Below, in pieces: positions 27,051 to 37,240 of a stretch of DNA of 64,000 nucleotides; position 1 is the first letter of the stretch; the number at the start of each line of letters is the position of its first letter. Source of the DNA: Lachancea thermotolerans CBS 6340 (lineage: Eukaryota; Ascomycota; Saccharomycetes; Saccharomycetales; Saccharomycetaceae); the NCBI RefSeq assembly GCF_000142805.1, contig NC_013081.1, positions 1,054,001-1,118,000 of the forward strand, given 5' to 3'. Both the position numbers and the translations under genes were made by a program. Below the pieces are notes generated by a model that did not search any database, was not told where the DNA came from, and saw nothing but the letters and a program-made list of their open reading frames with translations.

Positions 27051-28037
27051 TCAAGCTTTTTCATAAAAGTCAGATCGCAGAAATCTCAAGATCTCTGGAA
27101 ACGAAGAGTGCTCCGCATAAGGATCCCATGCATCGAAAAGGAGAGTGTTGCAGTGAACTCCCCGGGGTTCCATGCACATCTTCACTCGATCTTCGTCTAT
27201 CTTGGCCAGCTTACTACATAATCGAATGATTTCGGGGCATAGTATTTCATCTGAACCGCAGAGTACGATGAACTTCGTGTGGCGCATAATTGTAGTCCAC
27301 AAGCCATCGTCGAAGTTGGCTTCGATGTTTAAAAAAGGGTCTTGATGGCTGCCGTTGGGCGCGTATACGTTCTTGAACATGGCAAGTTGATTGCGAGTCA
27401 AATAATCATCTGTGCCTGGGTGCGCGAAACTTGTCTCAGACTTGGTGACGTTGAGCCAAGGACTAATAAGCACGCACTTCTCGGGAAAACGCGTGTAGTC
27501 GCTTGCGCAGCGCTGGAGAATGTTCATGCCTAAGTTGCCACCAGCGGAGTCACCCATCAACCACACCTCTTTATGCTCATCTATGATTTTCTTATACTCA
27601 GTCCACACATCTTCAATCGCTTGCGGGTAGCGCGCACATAGTGAGTAGTCCGCTATAGCTATTGACAAGTGCCCTATCTCTTTTTTAAGGAGCTTCAAGT
27701 AGCCCAAGCTGCAAGCAAACATGTCGACGCACATGCCACCACCATGTACATATAGTAACACAGGTGCCCCTTCTTCCTTGTATAGCCACCTCAAGCGGCC
27801 ATCTGAACCCGCTGCCCCCAGCCACCAGAGTGAGAGTACATTCACTGAACGAAGCACAGGATTAACAACCCATCTCAGTGTTACAGGATCTAAATTTTCA
27901 GCGAATTCAGATAGAAAAACCCGAGCGACTGCTTTAGATGATCCGAGCTCTGCCAAGCTTCCTCCAACCCAGGCTTTCACAAGGCTGTAAGGTAGCCGGA
28001 AGGCCAGCTTGGAAAAGAATATTATAGGTTCTATCAT
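27051..28037 (-). CDS. HSL-type alpha/beta-hydrolase (esterase/lipase), extra gene
   Basis: This 328-residue alpha/beta-hydrolase belongs to the hormone-sensitive-lipase class. It has the oxyanion motif HGGG at 98-101, the nucleophile in GDSAG (Ser164), and a likely acid and base at Asp263 (LCGSDE) and His295 (PRGVHCN). The N-terminus (IIFFSKLAFRLPYSLVKAW) may associate with membrane. Yeast Say1, which removes acetyl from sterols and steroids, is of this class, and a related role is possible but unproven. Neither syntenic S. cerevisiae region has a gene here; it sits divergent from LDH1 with a 104-bp gap. It looks intact, with codon use like its neighbours. Confidence 0.82.
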   Translation of the reverse strand: MIEPIIFFSKLAFRLPYSLVKAWVGGSLAELGSSKAVARVFLSEFAENLDPVTLRWVVNPVLRSVNVLSLWWLGAAGSDGRLRWLYKEEGAPVLLYVHGGGMCVDMFACSLGYLKLLKKEIGHLSIAIADYSLCARYPQAIEDVWTEYKKIIDEHKEVWLMGDSAGGNLGMNILQRCASDYTRFPEKCVLISPWLNVTKSETSFAHPGTDDYLTRNQLAMFKNVYAPNGSHQDPFLNIEANFDDGLWTTIMRHTKFIVLCGSDEILCPEIIRLCSKLAKIDEDRVKMCMEPRGVHCNTLLFDAWDPYAEHSSFPEILRFLRSDFYEKA

Positions 28038-28141
28038 TCTGCTTCTTTTGAGCTTGTTTACTGCTACGTAATTGTAAAGATAAACTATGAAGCTAGGAGT
28101 TCGAAAACCATGCTGGTAGCTTCAACAAAATTACTAAAACG

Positions 28142-29152
28142 ATGGCTCATAAGGAGATCCTGGGAGATGCCACCCAGATTCTTGGTCCTCTTTCAGGGCT
28201 CTCAGTTGATCAAATCGTCGAGAAATATAGCAATAACAAGGACTTAAGCACTGCTATCTTAAAAGAACCCTTAGATTTTGAAAACAGCTTCCTAGCAGAA
28301 CACGAGCGATTTCTACAGGTTGGAACTACCAGGCTGCGAACGAGTCATAACATTAAGCACCAGCATGGTGAAGGTCCTATATACCTCTTCTTTCATGGCC
28401 TAGGAGGGAACCTAACTCAGTTTGAACCTCTCCTGCGACTGCTCGGAGAGTTGAACGAAGGATTTGTTGCCATGGACCTACCTGGATTTGGTTTGAGCGA
28501 AGAACAAGATGGTTATCAAATGCTGCAAGTTACTCAAGTTATTCACGATGCCTTTTTGCAGATTACAGACCATAAAAAGATTATTTTGGTGGGTCATTCC
28601 ATGGGCTGCCACCTTGTACTGCATTTCGCCATACTATTTGGCTTGGAGTTTGATATAAAGGATAGCGTCTTTCTATCTCCGCCGGCACCGACACTCCCGC
28701 AGCTTCAAAAGGTGTCCACCAGGCTGGCTCTGTCCGTTTTGTGCAGGTTACCGTTTTTGTTTGACTGGTATAGATCTTATTTTGATCAGAGTAAAGGACT
28801 TGAAAGTTCTGGCATCAAGCAATTCTTTTACGAGGGCGACTGTTATCGCAAGCTTTGGCAGTTTCACTACAACGTACAGATACGGAGTCGTTCACTTGTT
28901 GCATACCTACGTGGATGGGTTCCTGTTGATTGGCCGAAAGTGGGTGTTATCCCGAGTGCCGTGGTCATTACTGGAGAGAAGGACCCAGTTACTCCATTAG
29001 ACAATGCCAAAACATTCTTCCATGCGCTTGAAGAACACATTCGTCATACTAAATTTATCAGCATCGAAGACTGCTCGCACAACATTTGCTTTGACCAGCC
29101 AGAACAGGTCGCAAAGCAGTTTCTTGAGGAGGTCATCAACCGTCATGGCTAG
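28142..29152 (+). CDS. LDH1: Ldh1-like serine hydrolase (lipid-droplet hydrolase)
   Basis: This 336-residue alpha/beta-hydrolase has the oxyanion segment FFHGLGGN, the nucleophile elbow GHSMG (Ser153), Asp in GEKDPVTP and His in EDCSHNIC. S. cerevisiae Ldh1 (YBR204C, 375 aa) is a lipid-droplet hydrolase acting on triacylglycerol and esters, and it has a peroxisomal-type SKL end. That tail is not seen here, where the protein ends NRHG. The assignment depends largely on position between KTR3 and COS111. The gene is convergent with ALD6, 89 bp apart. Confidence 0.8.
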   Translation: MAHKEILGDATQILGPLSGLSVDQIVEKYSNNKDLSTAILKEPLDFENSFLAEHERFLQVGTTRLRTSHNIKHQHGEGPIYLFFHGLGGNLTQFEPLLRLLGELNEGFVAMDLPGFGLSEEQDGYQMLQVTQVIHDAFLQITDHKKIILVGHSMGCHLVLHFAILFGLEFDIKDSVFLSPPAPTLPQLQKVSTRLALSVLCRLPFLFDWYRSYFDQSKGLESSGIKQFFYEGDCYRKLWQFHYNVQIRSRSLVAYLRGWVPVDWPKVGVIPSAVVITGEKDPVTPLDNAKTFFHALEEHIRHTKFISIEDCSHNICFDQPEQVAKQFLEEVINRHG

Positions 29153-29241
29153 TTGAAGTGGAAGTAAGCAAGTTGAGCGTATATAAATTTACAGATGCCT
29201 AAACTCTTGGTTGTCTACCAACGCACATGCCTTTTCTTACT

Positions 29242-30822
29242 CTAAGCAAGCTTGATTCTAACTGCTTTGACAGAGGTGTATGCTTCGAAAGCTTCAATTC
29301 CCATTTCTCTACCGTACCCAGATTGCTTGCAACCGCCAAATGGAACGGATGAGTCAAAGTCATTATAAGTGTTAACCCATACAATACCAGCCTTGAGCAT
29401 CTTAGAAACCTTCAAAGCAGTGGATACGTTTTCGGTCTGGATACCAGCGCCCAGGCCAAACTCGGAGTCATTGGCCATGGCCACACCGTCCTCAATCTCT
29501 TTGAACTTAGAGATTGTGACGACTGGGCCGAAGACTTCCTCTTTGACAATTCTCATGTCTTCTTCGACATCGTAGAAGATAGTTGGCCTGATGAAGTAGC
29601 CCTTGTCGTTGACTTTCTCGCCACCGGTTAAGACCTTTGCACCCTCGCTTTTGCCGATGCCCACATAATTCATGATAGTCTCAAACTGGGCCTTGTTGTT
29701 GATTGCACCTTGGAAGTTGTTCTCGTCGAATGGAGAACCGACAGTGATTTTCTCTTCAACGTACTTCCTGAAAGCAGGGAGGAGTTTGTCGTAAATGCCT
29801 TCTTGAACATAGATCCTAGAACCAGAAGAGCAAATCTGGCCAGCGTTTAGGAAAATACCGTTAACCAAGTTTGGCAAAGTCTTCTCGATATTAGCATCAT
29901 TGAACACTAAGTGAGCGGATTTGCCTCCCAGCTCCAGAGTGACCTTTTTCAAATTTGACTGGGCAGCCTTAACGGCAATGCCCTTACCAGTGCCGGTGGA
30001 GCCGGTGAATGCAATTTTTCTAATCTTTGGGTGGGTGGTCAAGGTCTCGCCAACACCTCTTCCTGGACCAGGAATGATGTTCACGACACCGGCAGGGATT
30101 CCGGCTTCCTTACACAGCGAGGCGAAGTACAGGGCGTTCAGGGGAGTTGGGGATGCAGGCTTTAGAATGACAGTGTTACCAGCTGCCAAAGCGGGAGCAA
30201 TCTTCCAAGACAGCATCATGAGTGGGAAATTCCAGGGTATAATCTGGCCGCAAACACCCACGGGTTCTCTGATTGTGTAGTTAACGTAGCCGTCGCCAGT
30301 GTTGATAGATCTGCCATCAAGCTTGTCTGCGTAGCCAGCAGCTGAGCGCAGGAAATTGATCACAATTCCCACGTCGCCCCTAGCCAAAGCAAGCGTCTTA
30401 CCGTTGTCCATAGATTCGATGGAGGCAATCAGCTCTTTTCTTTCCTCAACGAGATCTGCGAGCTTGAGAAGTGAGCGAGCTCTATTGCGAGGGTCGCCTG
30501 TTGACCACGAAGAGTTGAAGGCTTTTTCAGCACATTCAACTGCGTATTCAACATCTTCTTTGGTACCTGACTGAACCTCGACAATCTTCTGCTCTGTAGA
30601 TGGATCTTCAACGGTTATGGTCTCGCCCTTTTGAGACTTGAGGAACTCGTTGTTGATGAACAGACCCGTAGGTTGTTCATAGGTGTGCCCGTTGGGCGTT
30701 GTTATCTTAACAAAGTCGGCCTTTGCTCTGGCTGACAGGGCTCTTGCGCTTATGGAAAAGCTGCGGGCAGCCTTTACCATGCCCAGCATCGAGCTGCCAC
30801 TTCTTAGACAGGCGTAATTCAT
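29242..30822 (-). CDS. ALD6: Ald6-type aldehyde dehydrogenase with mitochondrial-type presequence
   Basis: This enzyme oxidises acetaldehyde to acetate, giving NADPH in the Ald6 case. The 526-residue sequence matches Ald6 best: [38 protein letters not shown] and [11 protein letters not shown] all follow Ald6 rather than the mitochondrial Ald4 and Ald5. Catalytic Cys331 and Glu297 are present, as are the GSTGTG cofactor loop and the Ald6-like end VKAVRIKLA. Position matches YPL061W. Unlike the cytosolic S. cerevisiae Ald6 (500 aa), it starts with an extension of about 35 residues ([20 protein letters not shown]) rich in Arg, Ser and Ala with no acids, typical of mitochondrial import. Starts at Met12 or Met15 would keep it. 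Confidence 0.93.
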   Translation of the reverse strand: MNYACLRSGSSMLGMVKAARSFSISARALSARAKADFVKITTPNGHTYEQPTGLFINNEFLKSQKGETITVEDPSTEQKIVEVQSGTKEDVEYAVECAEKAFNSSWSTGDPRNRARSLLKLADLVEERKELIASIESMDNGKTLALARGDVGIVINFLRSAAGYADKLDGRSINTGDGYVNYTIREPVGVCGQIIPWNFPLMMLSWKIAPALAAGNTVILKPASPTPLNALYFASLCKEAGIPAGVVNIIPGPGRGVGETLTTHPKIRKIAFTGSTGTGKGIAVKAAQSNLKKVTLELGGKSAHLVFNDANIEKTLPNLVNGIFLNAGQICSSGSRIYVQEGIYDKLLPAFRKYVEEKITVGSPFDENNFQGAINNKAQFETIMNYVGIGKSEGAKVLTGGEKVNDKGYFIRPTIFYDVEEDMRIVKEEVFGPVVTISKFKEIEDGVAMANDSEFGLGAGIQTENVSTALKVSKMLKAGIVWVNTYNDFDSSVPFGGCKQSGYGREMGIEAFEAYTSVKAVRIKLA

Positions 30823-31578
30823 CGTCCCTTTGGTTTTCTTGAGAAAAGACGATTCGAGGTTTGTTCGAGTGAAATAGAACAGGCCCGTCGTAAGCTTGCT
30901 AATCTAGTCATTTAAATCACGATCGCTGCCCATAGCATTGATTACTCACTTTTTTTTTCACCCGCAAGCGAGTAAGTCGTGTTAAACGAAATGTGACTCT
31001 CAGCTAGGTGTTGCCGGTATCGGCATTGTTTTAAGTTCACCATCTTCGTTTAAGTTCAAGTATCAGCTCTTCAACATTTGGGTAATAAACTTTGCGAAGC
31101 GGACCCTTTAAAACTGAATCCGCGGCAATGGTTTTTAGCCAATGAATGTGTTTTTTTTTGACTAACATTGAGGTGTCCATGCGGTGACCAAGAGACAGAA
31201 TAATCTAGGCTTCGTGGGAACTTCGGCATCTGTTTGTGTGCGAGCTAGGAGAAAGGCGCTGTGACGCCAGTGAAAATCTTGGGCCTCCTTGCGTTCGTCA
31301 TTCCAAGGCTTGGACCTCTCGGTCACGTGGTACTGTTTCGCTTGCGTACTTACGAGCAGACGCTTGTCAACTCGCGCTCACAGTAGACAGCGTCGTGTTT
31401 TCATCCTCCTAAATTTGCAGCACTGGTATGCGCAGCGGCCGGGAGGTACGATATAGATGCAAAGACGCAAACAAGGTCAAGCCGATGAAGGGCTTTAGTT
31501 CCATGGCTTAATTTTAATGTATATGCAACAAACCGTGGTAAACCTTTGAAGTCCCCATTTCAGTTATAAAAAAACTTG
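30823..31578. other. COS111-ALD6 intergenic region
   Basis: About 755 bp form the promoter side of ALD6 and the 3' side of COS111. The only notable site is a GTCACGTGG E-box near 31322-31330. Poly-T tracts at 30949-30958 and 31150 are seen. No gene was recognised. Confidence 0.5.
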
Positions 31579-34026
31579 TTAGTGAATGGCATACTGGTTC
31601 TCTCCTATATGTCTTCTCAAGTCAGCGGCACGCAAATCTTCGAGCCTCTCAGTTAAATGCTGAGTAAGGTCTCTGATCCGAATGGTGCTTGGATTAGATA
31701 CTTGTGCTAGGCTGTTCAGGTTAACGTTGCACAAAATGTTGTTGTCGCGGTCCAAAATGGTCTTCACTGCCATTATGGAACTGCGGCGGATTTGCAAAAC
31801 ACATTTTAATTCTTCACCCGCATAAGTCGTCACGGTTAAGATGTTGGAACGACCCACAAGACGGTTGTCGTGCGATAGACCTCCGTAATTGTACCTGTCT
31901 GTGCGAACGTTAAACAGATCTTCCAAGAAGAGGTCGTCGCGATCCATGATTTCACCGAGGATCAAAATTGCCACGAAGTCATGAATCGAACCACTGGAAG
32001 CCCAGTTCATGTTCCTGCTCATTCCGGCGTGGATGAAACTAACGTGTAAAGCAGGTTTCTGTGGAAAACACGAGAACACAAAGCCTTTGACATCCATTTG
32101 GCTACACCAAACAACATTGTCAAGGAACAACTTTTCCAATCTGGGTAATGACCCGTGAATCAAAGCAAACAAGCTTCGGACCTCCAACTTAACCAAGCTA
32201 AAGTTATTTTGCATATTGTGACGGTTTCTTTGGCCCCTGAATTTTGTTCGCTCATCGATCGGAGGCGGATAGTTTGAAGAGATCCAAGACTCTCCGGTCA
32301 TTGAGTAAGGTGACCCGAAATGCAAATCTTCTAACCTTTTCCTAGGGTTTCCTACGGTGCCCTCATAGTAGGAATAACCTTTACTCGAGTCTGTGAGGTA
32401 AATGACCTCCAGGTTTCTGCCTATAAACGCATCTTCATCTGATATAATCTCCTGGACATTAGGCAAAAGTGAAGTTGTGCGGATCTCGCTTGGGTCCTTT
32501 CGCAACTGTACCTCAAAGTCAGAAGAAATGTTGAGGTTCGCCAAATTTAAAAGAGTCATATTGGGGCAGAGGCGAACGAGATGGAAAATATAACCCAATG
32601 GCAAATCCTTTGACAGCGCGAATTTTAGCAAGTATTTGTTTGTCAAGGGATGGCGCTCGTGGTACGGCTGGTTTTTTGTAATTGCTTGCACCGAGAACTT
32701 GACGCACGTTTTGGCGTTCTCGTCTTGAGGTGTGGCCACGGCCTCGGAGCTTTCGCTCTTCTTAACCCTGGCTTTCACATAATTTTGGTACTTCTGCTTC
32801 GGTGTGCGCTTGCCGCTGAATAACTTGTTGAACCAGCTACTGGATCCGTCTGCGCATACGGGATCATGTGTCGACAGCAGGTTGAGCGATGACAGTGAGG
32901 ATGAGTTGTAGATAGAGGACATGATGCTACTGGTGAAAGAGCTCACCGAGCTGTTGGACCTGTGCGATCGGCGCAAGCCATATCCCGAGGCCGAGCCGGT
33001 ACCAGTTGTGCCGTTGGAGTGTATCGAAGAGGATCTCGAACTTACCCTCTTCAACGTTCTGCAGCACGAGAGCAGCTGGTTGCCATAGAGAGGATCAAAT
33101 CTGTACCTCCAGTCGCGCCAGCCAGCCCATGCTATATCGGGGAGGTCATCAGCCACCGGCGTGGTCGCGCGCTCCAGCTCCCCGTTGGCACGGTTGCTGT
33201 TTCTTTCGTTTTCGTCGTCTTCCTCGTCTCCTTCCTCCAGAACGCTGTCTGCTGTGCTTCTCCTACGCACTGGTATACGCGTCTCTCCAACACTGTGCTC
33301 GTCGTCATCGAAGCTTCCAGACTGGTCCTCTATTACTCCGTTTTTGAGCATCGACAAATCTAAATGCCGCACTAGCAGTCCATTCTGGGGGTGAACTCGC
33401 AAGCAAGTCACGAACTGGGCAACGCGGTAGGTCGACGTGAAGCCCGGCGCCTCATAGAGCACGACCTTGGTAGCCTCGTAGAAGTCCCTGCTCACATACA
33501 AGCAGCGAACCAGTGTTCTGGCGTCCTCGTAGCACGCATTCTTCAAAAAGTTTCTTATTACAAGAGCCAAAATCTCCACGGGTAGCGATTTAATATCGGC
33601 AAAAGGACGGGCCTCTTCAGAGATGGCTTCGTGCTGCGGGCCCCCAGGCAGAGCAGATTTGGAGTGGCCCGAAGGCAGGTTCCTGTTCGAATGTGTGCTT
33701 CTCAGCGAGAAGAGTGAGAACGAGTCGCTGGACCCGTGGTCATGAAGCTTGCCGATAAAACGCTTGGCCTTGGAGGACGGATTACCACCATAGTTCTGCA
33801 GAAGCGATCTATACTTGCGCTTGAACTTTGATGTTGTGTTATCGCTGTCAGCGCTGGTCCCGGAACCTGCCGGAGGCGTTGTCTCATTCAGCTCATTTGC
33901 TGAGTTTTGCGTCGAACAATCGCTTTCGCCGTTGTACAGCTTTTGGTACACCGAAGTGCCGTAACGGAAGTAGTTTGAGTTCACGATGTTGATGGGCTGG
34001 TTTGCATGACTGTGACCGCCTGTCAT
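31579..34026 (-). CDS. COS111: Cos111-like F-box-type protein
   Basis: This 815-residue protein (S. cerevisiae 924) corresponds to Cos111, which is required for resistance to the antifungal ciclopirox olamine; its biochemical role is unclear. After a disordered N-terminal third lies a segment resembling an F-box (LPVEILALVIRNFLKN) with a following region LYVSRDFYEATKVVLYEAP, then Ser-rich and acidic linkers, and leucine-rich stretches (MTLLNLANLNISS, LEKLFLDNVVW) toward the C-terminus. The start is the first ATG in frame, giving MTGGHSHANQ. Its place next to LDH1 and near MCM7 matches YBR203W. Confidence 0.85.
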   Translation of the reverse strand: MTGGHSHANQPINIVNSNYFRYGTSVYQKLYNGESDCSTQNSANELNETTPPAGSGTSADSDNTTSKFKRKYRSLLQNYGGNPSSKAKRFIGKLHDHGSSDSFSLFSLRSTHSNRNLPSGHSKSALPGGPQHEAISEEARPFADIKSLPVEILALVIRNFLKNACYEDARTLVRCLYVSRDFYEATKVVLYEAPGFTSTYRVAQFVTCLRVHPQNGLLVRHLDLSMLKNGVIEDQSGSFDDDEHSVGETRIPVRRRSTADSVLEEGDEEDDENERNSNRANGELERATTPVADDLPDIAWAGWRDWRYRFDPLYGNQLLSCCRTLKRVSSRSSSIHSNGTTGTGSASGYGLRRSHRSNSSVSSFTSSIMSSIYNSSSLSSLNLLSTHDPVCADGSSSWFNKLFSGKRTPKQKYQNYVKARVKKSESSEAVATPQDENAKTCVKFSVQAITKNQPYHERHPLTNKYLLKFALSKDLPLGYIFHLVRLCPNMTLLNLANLNISSDFEVQLRKDPSEIRTTSLLPNVQEIISDEDAFIGRNLEVIYLTDSSKGYSYYEGTVGNPRKRLEDLHFGSPYSMTGESWISSNYPPPIDERTKFRGQRNRHNMQNNFSLVKLEVRSLFALIHGSLPRLEKLFLDNVVWCSQMDVKGFVFSCFPQKPALHVSFIHAGMSRNMNWASSGSIHDFVAILILGEIMDRDDLFLEDLFNVRTDRYNYGGLSHDNRLVGRSNILTVTTYAGEELKCVLQIRRSSIMAVKTILDRDNNILCNVNLNSLAQVSNPSTIRIRDLTQHLTERLEDLRAADLRRHIGENQYAIH

Positions 34027-35635
34027 CAATTCAGGATAACTTGAGTTTCCAAACAAAAATAGCGTACGCGAATACCCCAAACTTCAGTGCAATATAAGTT
34101 GTCTAAAACGGTTTTCCTGACCTTTTCCACCGCTCAGGACCCCTGTGTCTTTTTGCTGTTGCAACTTGCGCCTCCTTGTCCTGTATGAGGATAGATAGCA
34201 TGATGTGAAATATATTTTTGAAAAATCGCTGTGGGGTAAACAGCTCGTATAATAGGAAGACACTGTTTTCGGAAGTTTTGTGGGCCGATGTTGCCACCAA
34301 AACAGACGGAATCACCGCCGGAATCACGGCGCAGTTCACATCCGCTGAAATAAGTGATGAACTCAACTCAACTTTTCGGCAATCTCCGATATGGACGAGG
34401 GTGTCACTTTCCTGCACCTTCATGTACACCGATTTCTTTTTCGGACATGACTTGTAGAAGCCTCTTTCGCAGTATCGCATGGGCTATCATCCGGTAAGTG
34501 CGGAGGCTAGTTAGTGAAGATTCTTCGTGCGTACATCAGACGTCTGGGCCCCGCACCTCCCCGCGCAGGAGGCGACACTGGCATAGGAGCTACCGGGTGT
34601 CGCGGTGCTGATATTGAGAGACGAACCGCAATTTTATGGTTCCTGGCCTAGCTTCGCTTCGCCCGGCTCAGTTGAGCTGGCCGGCTGTTTATTGTCGCTG
34701 ATTGCCGTGCTGATGTTTGGTCCCGGTAAGCTGCGCCCGCGGGCTCCGTCGCCTTAGACGACGCCTGTGGCAGCATAAATGAAGTGCTACCTGTAGCTAG
34801 AGATGCGTGGGGCCCTAGCATTACTGGGAATCCGGCCTCTAATACCCTGCTCTTGAAATCTTGTGAAGTGTGTTAAGCTTTTTGGAGGCTGCTCCGCTGC
34901 ACCTTGGTCTCAAGGATGCGTAAAATGTTTTTGACACGTCGCGCACCCTAGTGGCACCCTGAGCAATCCCAGGGTTCCAAAGCAACAGCTGCTAGCGCGC
35001 GCTGTAAAACAAAGTCTGTTTCAATGAGTAGCGGTATGGCTGGCCGAGAGGCCCATCGGTTGTGACACTATGATACCGTAGCCGCAGCGCGGGCGTCGGC
35101 GAAATATGACTACATACCCAGGCCTTCGCCGGCCCCTTCTGGGTGCCAGCTTATCATGTAGCTCTTCAGAGTTGTCAGTCTGCGTGCCGTAAACCCTTAT
35201 TTTCCGGTGCTTTTCAAGGCTGCCGGAGGCCGAGGAACGTGGGATAAACAATTCATATTCAAAGATCTGTGAGCACTGAAGGGAAATGTTCAAGTGGGTC
35301 GACCCTGTAATTTGTAGTCGACTTCGACAAAAGAACCCGTCGGGGCATCCTGGTGACTGCTCCGCCCCCTTATTCCCTACTTTCAGCCGACGCCTCACTT
35401 GTTTTGTAGCTTGTGGTTACCACAGACCGACTGGCGTCGCCAATTTCTTGGCGAAGCTGTGCATCCGCGAAATTCGAGATCTACGTAAAGGGTAGCTCCA
35501 GATCCGATATCGAGATAAAAGACATTTAAAATTTATGTACAGAGCGTATTTAGGTCATTTAAGATGATTGTGGGCATTAAAGGTTAGTTAATTTTGGGAG
35601 CTCAACGAGGACCAAGAGTTTAGAAAAGCTCGGCC
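34027..35635. other. TIM50-COS111 intergenic region, no gene recognised
   Basis: About 1.6 kb lie upstream of COS111 and downstream of TIM50. Two antisense frames overlap at 34103-34480 and 34218-34457, and neither has known features. The part at about 34530-34780 is clearly richer in G and C than its surroundings and contains short inverted repeats, which would suit a structured RNA, but I cannot name one. The remainder is plain sequence. Confidence 0.45.
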
Positions 35636-37066
35636 TCAAGGAATTTGTGTTTGAGACGCCTTCTTCGAGGACTTCTCTTGCTCGTACTGGGCCTCAAACT
35701 CTTTTTGCTTCTCCATCTGAATCTTCATTTGCTCCTCAGGAGAGGGTAGGTTGCCCTCGACGTAGTCTTTCAGGGTGAAGGTTTGGCCTCCCATTTGCTC
35801 CTGCTGCAGTCTGATTTTCTCCTTCTCCTCCTCAATTAACTGCATGAAGCGGACGTAGTTCTTCTCGCCTTCTTCCCTCAAGAGGTCCAAGGGGAATTTG
35901 GCCTTCTGAATGCCCAAAGCTCCGACACCTAGAGCCTTTAGGGCCCAGTTGCCGTTGGCCTTTGCTTCCTGCTCCTTGTAAAACTTCTGCTTGAGAACCG
36001 CGACACGGCGCTCGAACTCCTCTGGGATCTCGTACTTGTTAGCGTAGCTGTTCAATACAGGTCTCACGTCGTCCATCTGCTGGGTGGCAAGGTATTCTAG
36101 GAAGGGGATCAATCTCAGCAACCCGTCGTCGGCCTTTCCGTCCCAAGGGCGCATGGGGATGGCGTTCTCCGGTTGCAGCTTGTAGGCGTTGGGGTCGCAG
36201 TCAACAATGATGGTCTTGCCGAGGTCTCTGTTGAGCTTCGACAAATCCTTGATGTGAACGCCGTCCTTGTACAGGCAGTGCTCCTTGAAAAGGTTGTAGG
36301 TGATAAACGCGTGGATGGGGTCAAGCTTCTCCGCGACCTTGTCAGAGTACATCATGTAGTTAGAGGAAAAAAGAACAATTTCGTAGTATTGCGAGAGGTA
36401 GCCCAAGAAGTAGTCAACGCCAGGCCTCTTGGCAGTTCTCCAACCATGCTCCTTGGTCCACTCGGAGTGCACCAGCAAATCTTCCAAGCTGAGAACTAGA
36501 GTTAGAGGTCTCTGGTATGGAGGTGGTGGAGGGGGAGGGAGCAAGTCTGGGAAAGGAGGTTCCTGGAAATATGAGAAAATAGAGTTAAAACGCAGCTTGA
36601 AGCGCTGGTACATGAGACCTGGGGTGTACCCATTGTCAGCCCCCTTTTTCAGCTCCTCTGGCTCGTCATCGTCCCAATCTCTGGCCATATATGCGCCAGC
36701 GCCAGCCAATCCAGCGAAAGATGCAATGTAAAACCAATTAGCATATCTCTCTCTTTTAATGTCCGCCGACGTTTGTCTCTTTCTTTTGCGTTTGCCGCCT
36801 GCCTCGCTAGTCTGAGGTTCTTCAGTTTCTGCGCCTGCGCCCTGCTCCTTCTTGGAACCATCAGCGTTGGGCTCTTCGGTTTCAACGCCAGCACGGGCCA
36901 GCATGTCCTCCGTTAGAATGGATTTCGCCTTCTCCCCCGGCTTCTTTGCGTCAAGGACACTTTTGGCGCTGGAAAACGGCCGTATCAATGAAGATCTGGC
37001 AACAGAAGCATTTCTCAGCTGTAATCTAACATTTGTGCGAACCGAATGCCTCAAAATTGTCAGCAT
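35636..37066 (-). CDS. TIM50: Tim50, receptor subunit of the TIM23 mitochondrial import complex
   Basis: This inner-membrane receptor receives presequences from the TOM complex and passes them to Tim23, keeping the channel closed at rest. The 476-residue product has exactly the S. cerevisiae length. It shows an Arg-rich presequence ([18 protein letters not shown]), a single membrane helix near residues 125-145 ([17 protein letters not shown]), a proline-rich segment, and a FCP1/NIF phosphatase-like domain. Its phosphatase motif is degenerate ([11 protein letters not shown]), as in all Tim50 proteins. The C-terminus is charged and helical. The ATG at 37066 restores the presequence; in-frame sequence upstream has no ATG. 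It is divergent from CWC27 (174 bp), matching YPL063W. Confidence 0.96.
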   Translation of the reverse strand: MLTILRHSVRTNVRLQLRNASVARSSLIRPFSSAKSVLDAKKPGEKAKSILTEDMLARAGVETEEPNADGSKKEQGAGAETEEPQTSEAGGKRKRKRQTSADIKRERYANWFYIASFAGLAGAGAYMARDWDDDEPEELKKGADNGYTPGLMYQRFKLRFNSIFSYFQEPPFPDLLPPPPPPPYQRPLTLVLSLEDLLVHSEWTKEHGWRTAKRPGVDYFLGYLSQYYEIVLFSSNYMMYSDKVAEKLDPIHAFITYNLFKEHCLYKDGVHIKDLSKLNRDLGKTIIVDCDPNAYKLQPENAIPMRPWDGKADDGLLRLIPFLEYLATQQMDDVRPVLNSYANKYEIPEEFERRVAVLKQKFYKEQEAKANGNWALKALGVGALGIQKAKFPLDLLREEGEKNYVRFMQLIEEEKEKIRLQQEQMGGQTFTLKDYVEGNLPSPEEQMKIQMEKQKEFEAQYEQEKSSKKASQTQIP

Positions 37067-37240
37067 TGTCTTGCTTACTTGACGCTCGCACCGCTTGAAC
37101 TTACAGACAGAACTTAGAATACTGATAGGATTTCCACTATAAAGTCTTGAAAAAATTTTCGAATCATACCAGATGATGTAGATCTTTAGTCGCAGAGCAT
37201 ATCGCACGGAGGTACACCTTTGAGGCTAGATATCTTCACC

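Noticed and set aside
34103-34480. 125-codon minus-strand frame upstream of COS111
   Set aside because: It has an ATG, but an overlapping antisense frame exists, no known features appear, and it lies in a promoter region. Conservation would be needed to call it.
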